64,000 bases of DNA, from positions 124,001 to 188,000 of the forward strand of contig JABIJZ010000002.1 in assembly GCA_018655275.1 (NCBI GenBank). Reading direction: 5' to 3'. The notes under the pieces are model-generated. The model made no database searches, was not told the DNA's origin, and saw only the letters and a list, made by a program, of their open reading frames with translations. Positions 40,841 to 49,613 of the stretch are shown here, piece after piece. Within the stretch, counting starts at the first letter, position 1. Each line of letters opens with the position of its first letter. Origin of the DNA: Candidatus Peregrinibacteria bacterium. Its GTDB lineage: Bacteria; Patescibacteriota; Gracilibacteria; UBA1369; LOWO2-01-FULL-3. A program made the translations under genes and the position numbers.

Positions 40841-42670
40841 CTACCTTCCTAAATTCAAAAGTGGATCCAAAGGTTTTTCGTCTTGCCCTTCACCAACAAC
40901 AGTAACTCCAAACTCAGATACTCTCTGTTCAGCAACTCCAGCACTACCCTCTCCGCCAACAACATTCACAACATTCAATCCTGGGTTCGCACCAGGCCCT
41001 AACTGCTTATTAACAACATAAGAGACCTCAGACAAACCAGCCTTATCCGAAACTTCCTTGATAGAATTCAAAACATCTGTCTCATCTTTTTCAGCCTCAG
41101 AAATAAGCTCCATTGCTTCCTCACCAGCAGATTCAGACAAAGCCTCAACTTCCTTTTTATTCGACTCAACAACCTCAACATATTCATCAAAAGCTTGAAC
41201 AGCCAAAACACCTTCTCCAGCCTCAGCCAAATCCGACACCTCCTCCAACTTCACAGTAACCTGCTCAGTCTTCACCACAGCAATCTCAGACTCGCTCTCA
41301 GCCGCAACAACTTCAGCTTCCATCATCACCAACTTCGCTGGATACAAAGGCGAATCAGGCAATATAGAAGAAAGATCTTTCTTGTACTGACTCAACTCAG
41401 AACTCAAGTAATCCTTCAATTCATCTGCATATTCAAAATCTCCATTCTCTCGAACATTGGCGATCATATCCTTGAACCCTTCCACATACTCAACAAAACT
41501 CTCAAAAACAACTCCAGCTTCAGTCTCAGTAATTTCTCCATTTTCCAACATAACCTCCCCTTTCACAAAATCCATTTGAACCGCTTCAAAAGACAACTTC
41601 GCCTCCTCAATATCATCAAAAGTCAGAAATTTCTGCACACCAGTTTTTATAGATTTGAAAGAGTGCAGATTATCCTCAGCAACCTCCTCCCTCGCCACCT
41701 TCCTTTTTTCATTTACATTAATCACATGCTCCTTATCACTCTTCAGATTATCCGCAACCCATGTATCTCCATGAACTTCAGGCGCAATCTCCACAACCTT
41801 CGGTTTACCAGCCACAGAAGTTGTAACTTGCTGACCAGTCGCAACCTTCGTATCAGCAACCTCCACACTCAACACCGGCTGAACTTCAACAACATGGTGA
41901 TAAACCTCAACCCTAGTCTCAACATCGTCAACACTTACATTAAAAGCAGCCTTCTGCGCCTTAGCCATAAACTCACCAGCTTTGACAACAAAAGCCGAAT
42001 CCTTATCAAGAAGATTCAGAACTCTAGACCACGCATTCCCCTGATACACTTCAATCTCAACATAAGTACTAGCTTTATTATCAGAATCCGCAAAAAGTCT
42101 CAAAATATTCAAACCCGTATCCGTAGACAACCTCACGATGCTATCATCCAAAAACACAATACTCGCAAACCCATCATCCTCAGTCACAACCCTATCTCCC
42201 TCAAAAAGCTCCATTTCTGCATAAGCATCCATCTTCTCACCATCTCTTACAACAACAACACCACCATCTATTTCCTCAATAGCAGTGAAACTATCAGCCA
42301 ACGCAACATTCAAATCAACCGCCATAAAACTAATAAATCCAAACATCATAGAAGCAACGACAACACCACTCAGAAGCCTTTTGGGAACGCCACTAAAGCG
42401 CCAAACCCAACCTTTGACTCCCGTTCCAGAAACAACATCCATAATCCTTTCCTTCAGAATAACTCTAGCCGACACCGGCAATTTCACACTTTGAGCCGCA
42501 TCAACAACCTGGGAAGCAACACGATGAAGCCTCCTCGGAACATTCAAATGAACACGCCCCTCCACTTGCCTCATCAAATGAGACTTAATCAGCTCTTTCC
42601 TAGATAAATCAAAAGAAGGCTTTTCAACCCCTCGGAGTAGTTTCTCAATTTGTTCAATATCCTGTTCCAT
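40841..42670 (-). CDS. FecR-domain/DUF5667-like transmembrane protein, probable sigma partner
   Basis: This 609-residue protein has a cytoplasmic N-terminal part of about 95 residues (as in anti-sigma factors), one membrane helix (about 100-122) and an external FecR-like beta domain (about 135-270; VVRDGEKMDAYAEMELFEGDRVVTED and YQGNAWSRVLNLLDKDSAFVVKAG). The C-terminal half is helical, with SILPDSPLYPAKLVMMEAE near 430, typical of DUF5667. It follows the ECF sigma gene by 33 bases on the same strand. Membrane control of that sigma factor in response to an envelope signal is the natural reading, but it is inference. Confidence 0.82.
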   Translation of the reverse strand: MEQDIEQIEKLLRGVEKPSFDLSRKELIKSHLMRQVEGRVHLNVPRRLHRVASQVVDAAQSVKLPVSARVILKERIMDVVSGTGVKGWVWRFSGVPKRLLSGVVVASMMFGFISFMAVDLNVALADSFTAIEEIDGGVVVVRDGEKMDAYAEMELFEGDRVVTEDDGFASIVFLDDSIVRLSTDTGLNILRLFADSDNKASTYVEIEVYQGNAWSRVLNLLDKDSAFVVKAGEFMAKAQKAAFNVSVDDVETRVEVYHHVVEVQPVLSVEVADTKVATGQQVTTSVAGKPKVVEIAPEVHGDTWVADNLKSDKEHVINVNEKRKVAREEVAEDNLHSFKSIKTGVQKFLTFDDIEEAKLSFEAVQMDFVKGEVMLENGEITETEAGVVFESFVEYVEGFKDMIANVRENGDFEYADELKDYLSSELSQYKKDLSSILPDSPLYPAKLVMMEAEVVAAESESEIAVVKTEQVTVKLEEVSDLAEAGEGVLAVQAFDEYVEVVESNKKEVEALSESAGEEAMELISEAEKDETDVLNSIKEVSDKAGLSEVSYVVNKQLGPGANPGLNVVNVVGGEGSAGVAEQRVSEFGVTVVGEGQDEKPLDPLLNLGR

Positions 42671-42703
42671 ATCAATGCCGTAAACGGCTAAATCGGTTAG
42701 TTG

Positions 42704-43357
42704 TTACGTAAAATCCGCCCCCTTTTTTTCAAGTTCTATCTTCAACGCCTTCAATGCCCTAAATTGCAAAATACGTATGCTTCCTTCACTTTTCTTGAGA
42801 ATCTCCGAAATCTCTTGATTAGACAATTCATTTATAAACTTAAGAATCACAATTTGTTTGTAATGAGGTTTCAATTTCGCCAACGCCTCCTTCAAGTAAT
42901 CAGAATGCAACGCACTCTCAGTCGTTTTGATCGGATTGTGCTCCCTCCTGTATTCAGGAATATTCGGAGTAAGCTCCACAAGATTCTTGTCTTTATTAAA
43001 TCTGTACGTATCAACAACCAAATTATGAGCTATTCGAAAAAGCCAAGCTGAAAACCTTTTTTTACCAGATTTGTACTGATGAATTTTTTCCCAAGACTTC
43101 AAAAAGACAGTCTCAGTAAGATCCTCCACATCATTCGCAGGCACACGGAAATAAATATAACGATAAATCTGGTCAACAAAAATATCATACAATTTCCCAA
43201 AAGCATCAGCGTCCCCCTTCTGCGCTCTCTTCACTAGAAGCTCAACCATTTCATCCTTTTGAACTTGGTCTGGAGAAACAGAAGAAACTTCAGCTTTAGA
43301 AAGCCCTTTCGCCACCCTACTCCCAATTTTTATGTTTACTCCGACTTTCATAATCAA
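42704..43357 (-). CDS. ECF-type RNA polymerase sigma factor
   Basis: This 217-residue protein has region 2 (about 45-120: FGKLYDIFVDQIYRYIYFRV, DLTETVFLKSWEKI and FSAWLFRIAHNLVVDTYR) and region 4 (about 155-210: LKPHYKQIVILKFINELSNQEISEILKKSEGSIRILQFRALKAL). Regions 1.1 and 3 are missing, as expected for the ECF class. The N-terminal 40 residues are an extension. It is transcribed with the FecR-domain gene. Confidence 0.92.
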   Translation of the reverse strand: MIMKVGVNIKIGSRVAKGLSKAEVSSVSPDQVQKDEMVELLVKRAQKGDADAFGKLYDIFVDQIYRYIYFRVPANDVEDLTETVFLKSWEKIHQYKSGKKRFSAWLFRIAHNLVVDTYRFNKDKNLVELTPNIPEYRREHNPIKTTESALHSDYLKEALAKLKPHYKQIVILKFINELSNQEISEILKKSEGSIRILQFRALKALKIELEKKGADFT

Positions 43358-43421
43358 ATTTTATCACAAAAACTCCATACGTAAAACAGAAGGGCTCATT
43401 ACCCATTTGACCTTTACAACA

Positions 43422-44333
43422 TCAGGCCAGATACTCCTCGCATCTTCGAACCTCATCCTTGCTTCCAACAAAAATCGGAGTTCTCTGTTCCAATGCTTCC
43501 AAAGATTTTTCCAAAATCCGCACAGACCCATCACTCGCCGCTCCCCCAGCTTTCTCCATCAACATTCCAAGAGGCGCACATTCAAAAAGCAAACGCAGTT
43601 TCCCTTGAGGATATTTCGAATAAGGTGGGTACGAGAAAATCCCTTTCCCCTTGAGTAAAATCTGAGTCACATCCGGAACCATCCCCCCAGAATATCTCAA
43701 AGTATATTGCTCATCCATCCAATATTTGACCAACTCAAAATACTTCGGACTCTCATTCACCGCACGAAGATTCCCAGGCGCAAACATCTTCCCTTCTTCT
43801 ACTTTCACCGAATCATTTGTAAGCACAAAATCACCATCCTTGAGCGTGAATTCATAAACTCCCTCTCCATCCCTCGTCGCAACAAGAAAAGTCGTCCTAG
43901 GTCCATATACAGCCGCCATAGAAGCAAGCTGCTCATCACCCTTCTTCCCTATAAAGCTTCCGCCCTCTCCCAAATCATATATTCCAACTATCGTCCCAAC
44001 CGCAAGATTCACATCCACCAACGACGACCCATCCAAAGGATCATAAGCCACTCCAAAACTTCCATCTCCAATCTTCATTTCTTCCGGCAATTCCTCGCTC
44101 GCCAACAATCCAATCACAGAATTCTTTTTACACTCATCCTGAATCAGCCGATCAGACAAAACATCCAAAGCCAACTGCTCTTCACCATACGCATTCGACG
44201 ACCCAGCCTTCCCGACTTCCGCTGTCCTTATCTGGGCATTGATCGATTTGAACGATTCCGCCATCGTCAACAGAACAGACGCTAAATCTTCTTGCACACC
44301 CTTCTCGCTAAGAAAATTTTTGAAAGTTGTCAT
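43422..44333 (-). CDS. fbp: Fructose-1,6-bisphosphatase class 1
   Basis: This 303-residue enzyme removes the 1-phosphate of fructose-1,6-bisphosphate in gluconeogenesis. The metal site is in VAYDPLDGSSLVDVNLAVGTIVGIY (about 95-120), preceded by ASEELPEE (about 80); the substrate loop is YSGGMVPDVTQILLKGKGIF near 215-235. Somewhat shorter than E. coli Fbp (332). It follows fba by 11 bases on the same strand, so aldolase and FBPase are co-expressed and would make hexose phosphate from triose phosphates. Confidence 0.94.
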   Translation of the reverse strand: MTTFKNFLSEKGVQEDLASVLLTMAESFKSINAQIRTAEVGKAGSSNAYGEEQLALDVLSDRLIQDECKKNSVIGLLASEELPEEMKIGDGSFGVAYDPLDGSSLVDVNLAVGTIVGIYDLGEGGSFIGKKGDEQLASMAAVYGPRTTFLVATRDGEGVYEFTLKDGDFVLTNDSVKVEEGKMFAPGNLRAVNESPKYFELVKYWMDEQYTLRYSGGMVPDVTQILLKGKGIFSYPPYSKYPQGKLRLLFECAPLGMLMEKAGGAASDGSVRILEKSLEALEQRTPIFVGSKDEVRRCEEYLA

Positions 44334-44344
44334 GTGAATTGGTG

Positions 44345-45376
44345 TTAATAAAGCTCACTCTTCCCAGCACATCCAAACGCATCCCTCATCATCATTTTCA
44401 AATGATCTGCCACAGCAACTTCTGCCTCAGTAAAATCAATCTTATCCCATTCCTCCTCAAATTGATCCAAAACCTTACGTCGAGGCTTACCTTCCTCTTC
44501 AGCACGAGCATCCATCCGCTCAAGTAACTCCTCAGGAAAATATTTAAACCAAATATCACTCAACGCAGTCGCATAATTAAATTTTCGCGCACCACTCTCG
44601 ACACATCGTCGGAAATCCTCAGGCAACAATCCACTTCCACCATGCATCACTCCATAAACACCAAGTGGACGAGTCGCATCGCAAATCCCTTTGATTCTAT
44701 CGTATCCAATGATTGGCGCTTTGAGATAATTCCCATGCCCATTTCCAACAAAAAACGCCAAGGCATCTGGCGCAACAATCTCACTCAACTTCTGACAATC
44801 CTCAACTTTAGAATAATAATTCCCAATATTCTCCTCAACATTCGGATCAGCTAACGCATCCGCATTTCCAATCTCACCATCCTCGACTTCCAAAGAAATC
44901 CCAAAAGGATGAATTTTGTCACAAACCTCTTTACATTTAGCCGCATTTTCCTCAAGAGGCATCTTCGAAAGATCAACCTCCACAGACGAAAACCCAGACT
45001 CAATCGCTCGATCTATACACCCATCAACATCCTTCTGAATATGATCATGATGCAAACAAACCGGCACAGTATATCCATATTTCGCGATCATTCGCTCACA
45101 AGTATCATGTGTAAAATCCGACAACCGATCAGGCGCCATATTGCAGTATTTCGCCTCACTTTCAGCAATCTCAATAATCACAGGCGATTTCTCTTGCCAA
45201 GCCGCCTCCAAAATTGCATTAATAATAAATCGACTCCGCCCATTACAAGCCGGAATCCCAAAACCATTATCATCCGCAACCTTCAGAAGAGTCTGCAGAT
45301 TAGACAAAGTATACCCACCAGTAAGCACACGCACATTAGGATTATTCTCCTTAGAAAAATCAGCGATATTGGACAT
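44345..45376 (-). CDS. fba: Class II fructose-bisphosphate aldolase
   Basis: This 343-residue zinc aldolase joins or splits dihydroxyacetone phosphate and glyceraldehyde 3-phosphate. The zinc ligands are in CLHHDH (about 107-112), VDLSKMPLEEN near 133, EVEDGEIG near 155 and GNGHGNYLKAP near 215, with GVMHGGSGLLPEDFRR near 245 and KFNYATALSD near 270 for phosphate binding. It is the first gene of an fba-fbp operon. With GAPDH at 50956-51957 it covers part of lower glycolysis and gluconeogenesis. Confidence 0.93.
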   Translation of the reverse strand: MSNIADFSKENNPNVRVLTGGYTLSNLQTLLKVADDNGFGIPACNGRSRFIINAILEAAWQEKSPVIIEIAESEAKYCNMAPDRLSDFTHDTCERMIAKYGYTVPVCLHHDHIQKDVDGCIDRAIESGFSSVEVDLSKMPLEENAAKCKEVCDKIHPFGISLEVEDGEIGNADALADPNVEENIGNYYSKVEDCQKLSEIVAPDALAFFVGNGHGNYLKAPIIGYDRIKGICDATRPLGVYGVMHGGSGLLPEDFRRCVESGARKFNYATALSDIWFKYFPEELLERMDARAEEEGKPRRKVLDQFEEEWDKIDFTEAEVAVADHLKMMMRDAFGCAGKSELY

Positions 45377-45507
45377 ATGAATAAGGTTAAATTTTCGCCC
45401 TAGAAAAACTATGCCCCAAGCTTACAAAATCCCCAAAGACTTCGCAACAAATAAACACAAAGAAACATTGCGCAAACATGAAACTCGTCCCAAAACCCAC
45501 AACCCTC

Positions 45508-45537
45508 TTGACACCCCCAGGGGGTGTGTGTTACAAA
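45508..45537 (+). promoter_or_regulatory. Promoter with embedded CsoR-type operator
   Basis: TTGACA (45508-45513) and TACAAA (45532-45537) are separated by 18 bases. The perfect 17-bp palindrome ACACCCCC-A-GGGGGTGT (45511-45527) fills the spacer. G-tract palindromes of this kind are typical CsoR/RcnR-family operators, and the CsoR-like gene starts 48 bases downstream. Repression by blocking RNA polymerase, lifted by the inducer, is expected. Confidence 0.8.
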
Positions 45538-45585
45538 ATTAACAACACAAACCCATAAAGGTCTTACCCCTTACACCAACACAAC

Positions 45586-45828
45586 ATGAAAACTCAAACA
45601 CAACTAGTAAACAACATCATAGGCCAACTCAATGGAGTAAAAACAATGATGGAACAAGACAAAGACTGCTTCGACACTCTTACACAACTCAAAGCAGCAA
45701 AGTCAGCCCTCAATTCTCTAACAATGAAGTTTCTTCAAGAAAACTTCATAAAATGCATCAACAAATGTTCAACCAAAGAATCTAAAGAAGAAACATGTAA
45801 AAAATTCTTCGGCGAAATCCTCAAATAA
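45586..45828 (+). CDS. CsoR/CstR-family repressor
   Basis: This 80-residue, all-helical DUF156 protein has the family pattern QLVNNIIGQLNGVKTMMEQDKDCFDTLTQLKAAKSAL. The first sensor Cys is in DKDCFD (about residue 28). In the second motif, CsoR has His-x-x-x-Cys; here the stretch is ENFIKC, so the Cys is kept but the His position is Asn. That C-x-C pattern fits persulfide-sensing CstR better than copper-sensing CsoR. Extra Cys follow (CINKC, ETC). It lies directly behind a perfect operator and ahead of a membrane protein gene, so autoregulation of a two-gene unit is likely. Confidence 0.85.
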   Translation: MKTQTQLVNNIIGQLNGVKTMMEQDKDCFDTLTQLKAAKSALNSLTMKFLQENFIKCINKCSTKESKEETCKKFFGEILK

Positions 45829-45857
45829 ACCATACAAATTAATCTAACCAAAACACC

Positions 45858-47003
45858 ATGAAAAGAAAACTTTTCTCACCACTTTTATTTCTGGCAGCAC
45901 TAGGCGCAGGAGGCATCGCGATAATACCATTCGCATTTCTCAACTACACCTTTCCTCACGCAGCAGGACTCATAAAAATCTCACACATCACACATTCTCT
46001 ACTCCCATTATGGCAAGAAATTTTGATAAGATTTTTGGAAGTATCAATGGTTGCCTTCTCAGCAATTCACATCATTTTATCTGTGGTATTCACAGTCAAA
46101 CTCATTAAATGGATGAAAGACAAAAAACGCTACGCAGAATTCATCCAAAACCCACTGACCAACTCAGCAATAATGGCTCCGTTCATTTCATTAGTAATGA
46201 CAATGAATGTATTCATAGGTCCAATCAGATATTTCATCCCACAAATGGCAGACAACCTGCAAATATTCATGCTACCTGCCCTAACAGTATGGGGATTGAT
46301 ATGGCTAGCTTTGATGAGAATGGAAATCAAACTATTAGCAATTTCATTCAAAAACAGTTTCGACATCAGTAAAATCAGTTTTGGCTGGCTCCTTCACCCA
46401 TTCGCACTAGCAATGCTAACAGTAACAGGAACAGGAATCGCAGCACTAGCAAAAGCTCCTGAAGTAGCACACACAGCTGCAATGTTCTCTGTGATTTCCG
46501 GAACAATGGGGTTCTTCTTATTAACAGTAAAAACAATAACAATATTCAAAAGCCATTTCGCAGCAGACGGCCTTCCAGAAAAACAATTTTTACCAAGTTT
46601 CTTGATAGTCGTACCGAACATCACACTATACGCAATCAGCGCATTTCGACTCGGACACTACTTGGAACACCAATTCAGCGCAGAAATAGGAAGCTATTAT
46701 CTAATCATAATGGTGACAGCATTTGCCTTCGAAACATGGTACTTAATGTTTGGACTAAGTCTATTAAAAGACTATTTCAAAAACCACTTCTCAAAAGAAT
46801 ATTACGTTTCTCAATGGGGGCTTGTATGCCCGATTGTAGCTTACGCCGTACTTACAAGCTTTGTTTACAAAGTGTTTGTACCATCACCAATTCTGTATTG
46901 GTTAGTGATAGCAACACTCATAGCAGTAATCCTTCTGTTTGGAGTCTTGTTAAAAAAACACTGCGGATGCAAAAGAGGCAGTACAAAAATCGATTGTGCG
47001 TAA
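45858..47003 (+). CDS. Polytopic membrane protein, possibly TehA/SLAC1-like
   Basis: This 381-residue protein has about ten transmembrane helices, long enough for the ten-helix TDT/SLAC1 fold; family assignment is tentative. Conserved-looking pieces are AFLNYTFPH near 27, MNVFIGPIRYF near 116 and GWLLHPFALAML near 177. The C-terminus ends in a short Cys-rich tail (CGCKRGSTKIDC). It is 29 bases after the CsoR/CstR-like gene and under the same operator, so it probably exports or imports the compound sensed, such as a sulfur species or a metal. Confidence 0.7.
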   Translation: MKRKLFSPLLFLAALGAGGIAIIPFAFLNYTFPHAAGLIKISHITHSLLPLWQEILIRFLEVSMVAFSAIHIILSVVFTVKLIKWMKDKKRYAEFIQNPLTNSAIMAPFISLVMTMNVFIGPIRYFIPQMADNLQIFMLPALTVWGLIWLALMRMEIKLLAISFKNSFDISKISFGWLLHPFALAMLTVTGTGIAALAKAPEVAHTAAMFSVISGTMGFFLLTVKTITIFKSHFAADGLPEKQFLPSFLIVVPNITLYAISAFRLGHYLEHQFSAEIGSYYLIIMVTAFAFETWYLMFGLSLLKDYFKNHFSKEYYVSQWGLVCPIVAYAVLTSFVYKVFVPSPILYWLVIATLIAVILLFGVLLKKHCGCKRGSTKIDCA

Positions 47004-47018
47004 ACAACTATAACCAAC

Positions 47019-47048
47019 TTGAGTCAATCCAACCCTGGGTTGACTCAA
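47019..47048. terminator. Bidirectional hairpin between convergent genes
   Basis: TTGAGTCAA (47019-47027) and TTGACTCAA (47040-47048) are perfect complements. CAACCC/GGGTTG inside offers an alternative pairing. It lies between the membrane protein gene and the convergent orphan gene, overlapping the latter's stop. There is no long T-run on either side. Confidence 0.5.
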
Positions 47049-47437
47049 ACTAAATCATCAATTCCATACCCACCCGCCTCGCCAGCCGCATTTAAAACAC
47101 CCCCGGCAGGACTAGATGCAAAAGGTTTACCATCTTCGATGAACTCACCAACTCTAGCAACCTCAGCAATACGATCATTATAAGTAAGACACGCCGCAAC
47201 CACTAACCTTCCATAACCTTCAACCCCATCCTTGCCATTACTGAAAGCCTCAGCATGATTGGCAAAACTATCTACTTCAACAGCAAGCCCAATAACACCC
47301 ATCAAAACTCCACGAACCGCTTTGCCTTGCTCAGCACTAAGTCCTCGTAACATCTCAATAACAGGACCAGCATCTGCTTTCTCAACAACAACCTTCGAAA
47401 GATCAACAACAGCAGATTCAACAACAGTATCACTCAT
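47045..47437 (-). CDS. Orphan Val/Ala/Gly-rich protein
   Basis: This 130-residue protein is not recognised. It appears soluble and mostly helical (GPVIEMLRGLSAEQGKAVRGVLMGVIGLAVEV, RLVVAACLTYNDRIAEVARV) with a Gly-rich tail. No signal peptide and a single Cys. Isolated on the minus strand, one of several short orphan genes in the window. Confidence 0.55.
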   Translation of the reverse strand: MSDTVVESAVVDLSKVVVEKADAGPVIEMLRGLSAEQGKAVRGVLMGVIGLAVEVDSFANHAEAFSNGKDGVEGYGRLVVAACLTYNDRIAEVARVGEFIEDGKPFASSPAGGVLNAAGEAGGYGIDDLV

Positions 47438-47524
47438 AATATTTTTGTTAATTTGTTAAGGCAAAAAATTTGCCAAGGACAGCATCTTACAAAAAAACAC
47501 CCCCATATGCAAGAGAAATCAACC

Positions 47525-47866
47525 CTACCTACTCACCAACACCGTATCCCCATGAATGAAAGCCACACTCCTCGGACGAACCATCCCTGAAACTTTGGTA
47601 GAAGATTTTATAGCATCCAAAGCTCGAACCTGTGACAACTGCATATCTTTTATCTCTCGAATCTTAACCAGTCCCTGCTGCTCAGCATCCAATTTGTTCA
47701 ACGTATAGCCCTTCGTCACCTCATTAGTAGAGAAAACCAACGTCACAAGCGTCAGCAGTCCAACAAACACAACCAAAGACACAACCAAAAAGTACGGCCC
47801 AACCTGGAACTTGCTCAACAGGTTTCTCCGCATTCTCGCACCTCGATCTAATACTAGCTGTGACAT
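47525..47866 (-). CDS. FtsL-like division protein
   Basis: This 113-residue protein has a basic N-terminus, one transmembrane helix (about 25-47, FLVVSLVVFVGLLTLVTLVF) and an external heptad-rich helix (KGYTLNKLDAEQQGLVKIREIKDMQLSQVRALDAI). It lies seven bases after rsmH, the position held by ftsL in the division and cell wall cluster. FtsL sequences are poorly conserved, so the assignment rests on topology and position. No pbp or ftsI gene follows here. Confidence 0.65.
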   Translation of the reverse strand: MSQLVLDRGARMRRNLLSKFQVGPYFLVVSLVVFVGLLTLVTLVFSTNEVTKGYTLNKLDAEQQGLVKIREIKDMQLSQVRALDAIKSSTKVSGMVRPRSVAFIHGDTVLVSR

Positions 47867-47873
47867 ATAGAAA

Positions 47874-48839
47874 TTAAGTAAATAACTTTTTCATAGCTCT
47901 GAGTTTCGCACTTCTCGCACGCGGGTTATCTCCAAGTTCTTTATCCATCGGACCAACCGGCTTCTTGGTCAAAATCTCAACCAACGCTTCTCCCCTACAA
48001 GTACATTGCAATTGTTCTTGCGGACACACACACGTCCTCGCCAACTCTTTAAAGAAATGCTTCACAATTCGATCTTCGAGTGAGTGATAGGATATAATTA
48101 CTAGCCTACCTCCCTTACTCAAGATATCGATCGAACCTTGAAGCGCCTCTTTAAGAGCATTCAACTCATCATTCACTTCTATTCTCAAAGCCTGGAAAAC
48201 TTTCGTCGCCGGATGATTCTTTGAAACCTTAGATCTCTTGCCTTTTCCCTTCTTGCCATACCTCACAGGCATAGAATCAGAAATAAAATCCGCAAGCTCT
48301 ACCGTAGTCTCAAACTTCGTAACCCTTCTCCTTTCCACAATCTTTCGAGCCAATTTCCTCGATTGAACCTCCTCCCCATACTGATAAAAAATATCAGCCA
48401 TTTTTTCTTCAGAGTAACCGTTGATCACATCATACGCAGTCAACTCCTGACTCTTAGAAAACCTCATGTCCAGCGGCCCCTCATTCTTGAAGGAAAATCC
48501 TCTATCCGCCTCATCAACATGTGGAGAACTCAGCCCCAAATCCAACAAAATCGCATCAACTTTGGCATCTTTTCCCAAAGCCTCTTCCACCCTAGTTTTC
48601 AAATATCTAAAATTGTCCTGAATAAATATTGTATTTTTGTGCCTCGACAACCTCTTCTTCGCCTCCTGCAAATTCTCCTCATCCAGATCAAAACCTATTA
48701 ATTCCCCTTTTTCTCCAACCAATTCCAGCATTCCAGCAGCATGTCCTCCCAACCCCAACGTCCCATCAACGACAATATCTCCATCCTCCAAACTCAAATA
48801 TTCATATACCTCCTCTTTTAATACCGAAACATGCTCCAT
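47874..48839 (-). CDS. rsmH: 16S rRNA (cytosine-1402-N4)-methyltransferase
   Basis: This 321-residue enzyme shows EHVSVLKEEVYEYLSL at the start, the SAM-binding VVDGTLGLGGHAAGML (about 21-36), AILLDLGLSSPHVDEADRGFSF (about 96-117), LDMRF, HPATKVFQALRIEVNDEL (about 213-230) and SYHSLEDRIVK (about 253). These are full RsmH signatures. mraZ, usually upstream, is absent; the ftsL-like gene follows. The CPQEQLQCTCR stretch near 277 is a Cys cluster seen in many RsmH proteins. Confidence 0.96.
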   Translation of the reverse strand: MEHVSVLKEEVYEYLSLEDGDIVVDGTLGLGGHAAGMLELVGEKGELIGFDLDEENLQEAKKRLSRHKNTIFIQDNFRYLKTRVEEALGKDAKVDAILLDLGLSSPHVDEADRGFSFKNEGPLDMRFSKSQELTAYDVINGYSEEKMADIFYQYGEEVQSRKLARKIVERRRVTKFETTVELADFISDSMPVRYGKKGKGKRSKVSKNHPATKVFQALRIEVNDELNALKEALQGSIDILSKGGRLVIISYHSLEDRIVKHFFKELARTCVCPQEQLQCTCRGEALVEILTKKPVGPMDKELGDNPRARSAKLRAMKKLFT

Positions 48840-49124
48840 TTATAGTCGTATTAACCTGTTGATGTTCAAAACTTGTGCACAACGTGTGTATAATTTTTTT
48901 ACTCTTCGTTTGCCCCTTAAAAATAGCCTTCCAGTACGAAATCGTCAACAAACACGTTCAGAAAAGTACAAAAATAGTAGTCAAGACCTCTCAAATACAC
49001 TCATTTTTCTCGGAGTAGAAGCCGTTACTCAAAAAACGTAATTCTATTTGATAAAACAAGACGGTGTTGTATAACTTTTGTGATCACCTTGCCCTCAGCA
49101 AAAAAACAATGTTAAATACCAACC
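48840..49124. other. Longest gene-free gap (285 bases)
   Basis: A divergent intergenic region between rsmH and the small exporter gene. It holds the exporter's promoter (49048-49075), the palindrome TTGTGCACAA (48873-48882) and a DnaA-box-like TTATACACA on the minus strand (48885-48893). I see no RNA gene or ORF in it. Confidence 0.5.
49048..49075 (+). promoter_or_regulatory. Promoter of the small exporter gene
   Basis: TTGATA (49048-49053), 16 bases, TATAAC (49070-49075): five of six matches in each box, 49 bases before the ATG at 49125. Confidence 0.6.
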
Positions 49125-49613
49125 ATGGATATCTCAAACCTAATCACACCAGAAACAGTTACCTTCTTTGGCTCAATGGTTCCAGGAACAGAGCTTAGAT
49201 TAGCCATACCCGTAGGGATAGGAATGGGACTTTCACCAATAAAAGCTTTTATAATAGGAGTAATTGGAAACTTAATTCCAAATTTCATAATTCTCTGGGC
49301 ACTAGGTCCCATCACAAAATTCCTACGTAAACATTCAAAAACATTAGATAGATTCTTTGAAAAACTCTTTGAAAAAACCAGAAACAAACACCGTAAAAAA
49401 TTCGCCCAATACGGTTCAGTATTTATAGTGTTCTTCGTATCAATCCCCCTCCCAGGCTCAGGCTCATGGACCGGAAGCTTGATAGCCTTCCTATTTGGGG
49501 TAAAATACTGGAAAGCCATAGCCCTAATCTCAATAGGAGTAATAATCGCAGGTATCTTGGTCACAACCGGCTTCGAAGGAGCTTACACCCTCTTCAACTA
49601 CCTCACAGCTTAG
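49125..49613 (+). CDS. Small multi-drug export family membrane protein (COG2426-like)
   Basis: This 162-residue protein has four or five hydrophobic segments and the family pattern GSMVPGTELRLAIPVGIGMGLSP (about 17-38), GVIGNLIPNF, and VFFVSIPLPGSGSWTGSLIAFLFG (about 105-128). The Pro- and Gly-rich loops mark the Sm_multidrug_ex family. Transport function is by name only; the substrate is unknown. Its last four bases overlap the convergent orphan gene. Confidence 0.82.
   Translation: MDISNLITPETVTFFGSMVPGTELRLAIPVGIGMGLSPIKAFIIGVIGNLIPNFIILWALGPITKFLRKHSKTLDRFFEKLFEKTRNKHRKKFAQYGSVFIVFFVSIPLPGSGSWTGSLIAFLFGVKYWKAIALISIGVIIAGILVTTGFEGAYTLFNYLTA

Noticed and set aside
41195-42607. A 470-codon open frame on the + strand
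   Set aside because: It lies entirely opposite the FecR/DUF5667 gene, and its product is low-complexity Asn, Ile, Ser and His, as expected from reading the complement of a biased gene.
48840-49124. Possible replication origin
   Set aside because: Only one or two DnaA-like boxes, no dnaA nearby, and no skew switch visible within the window.
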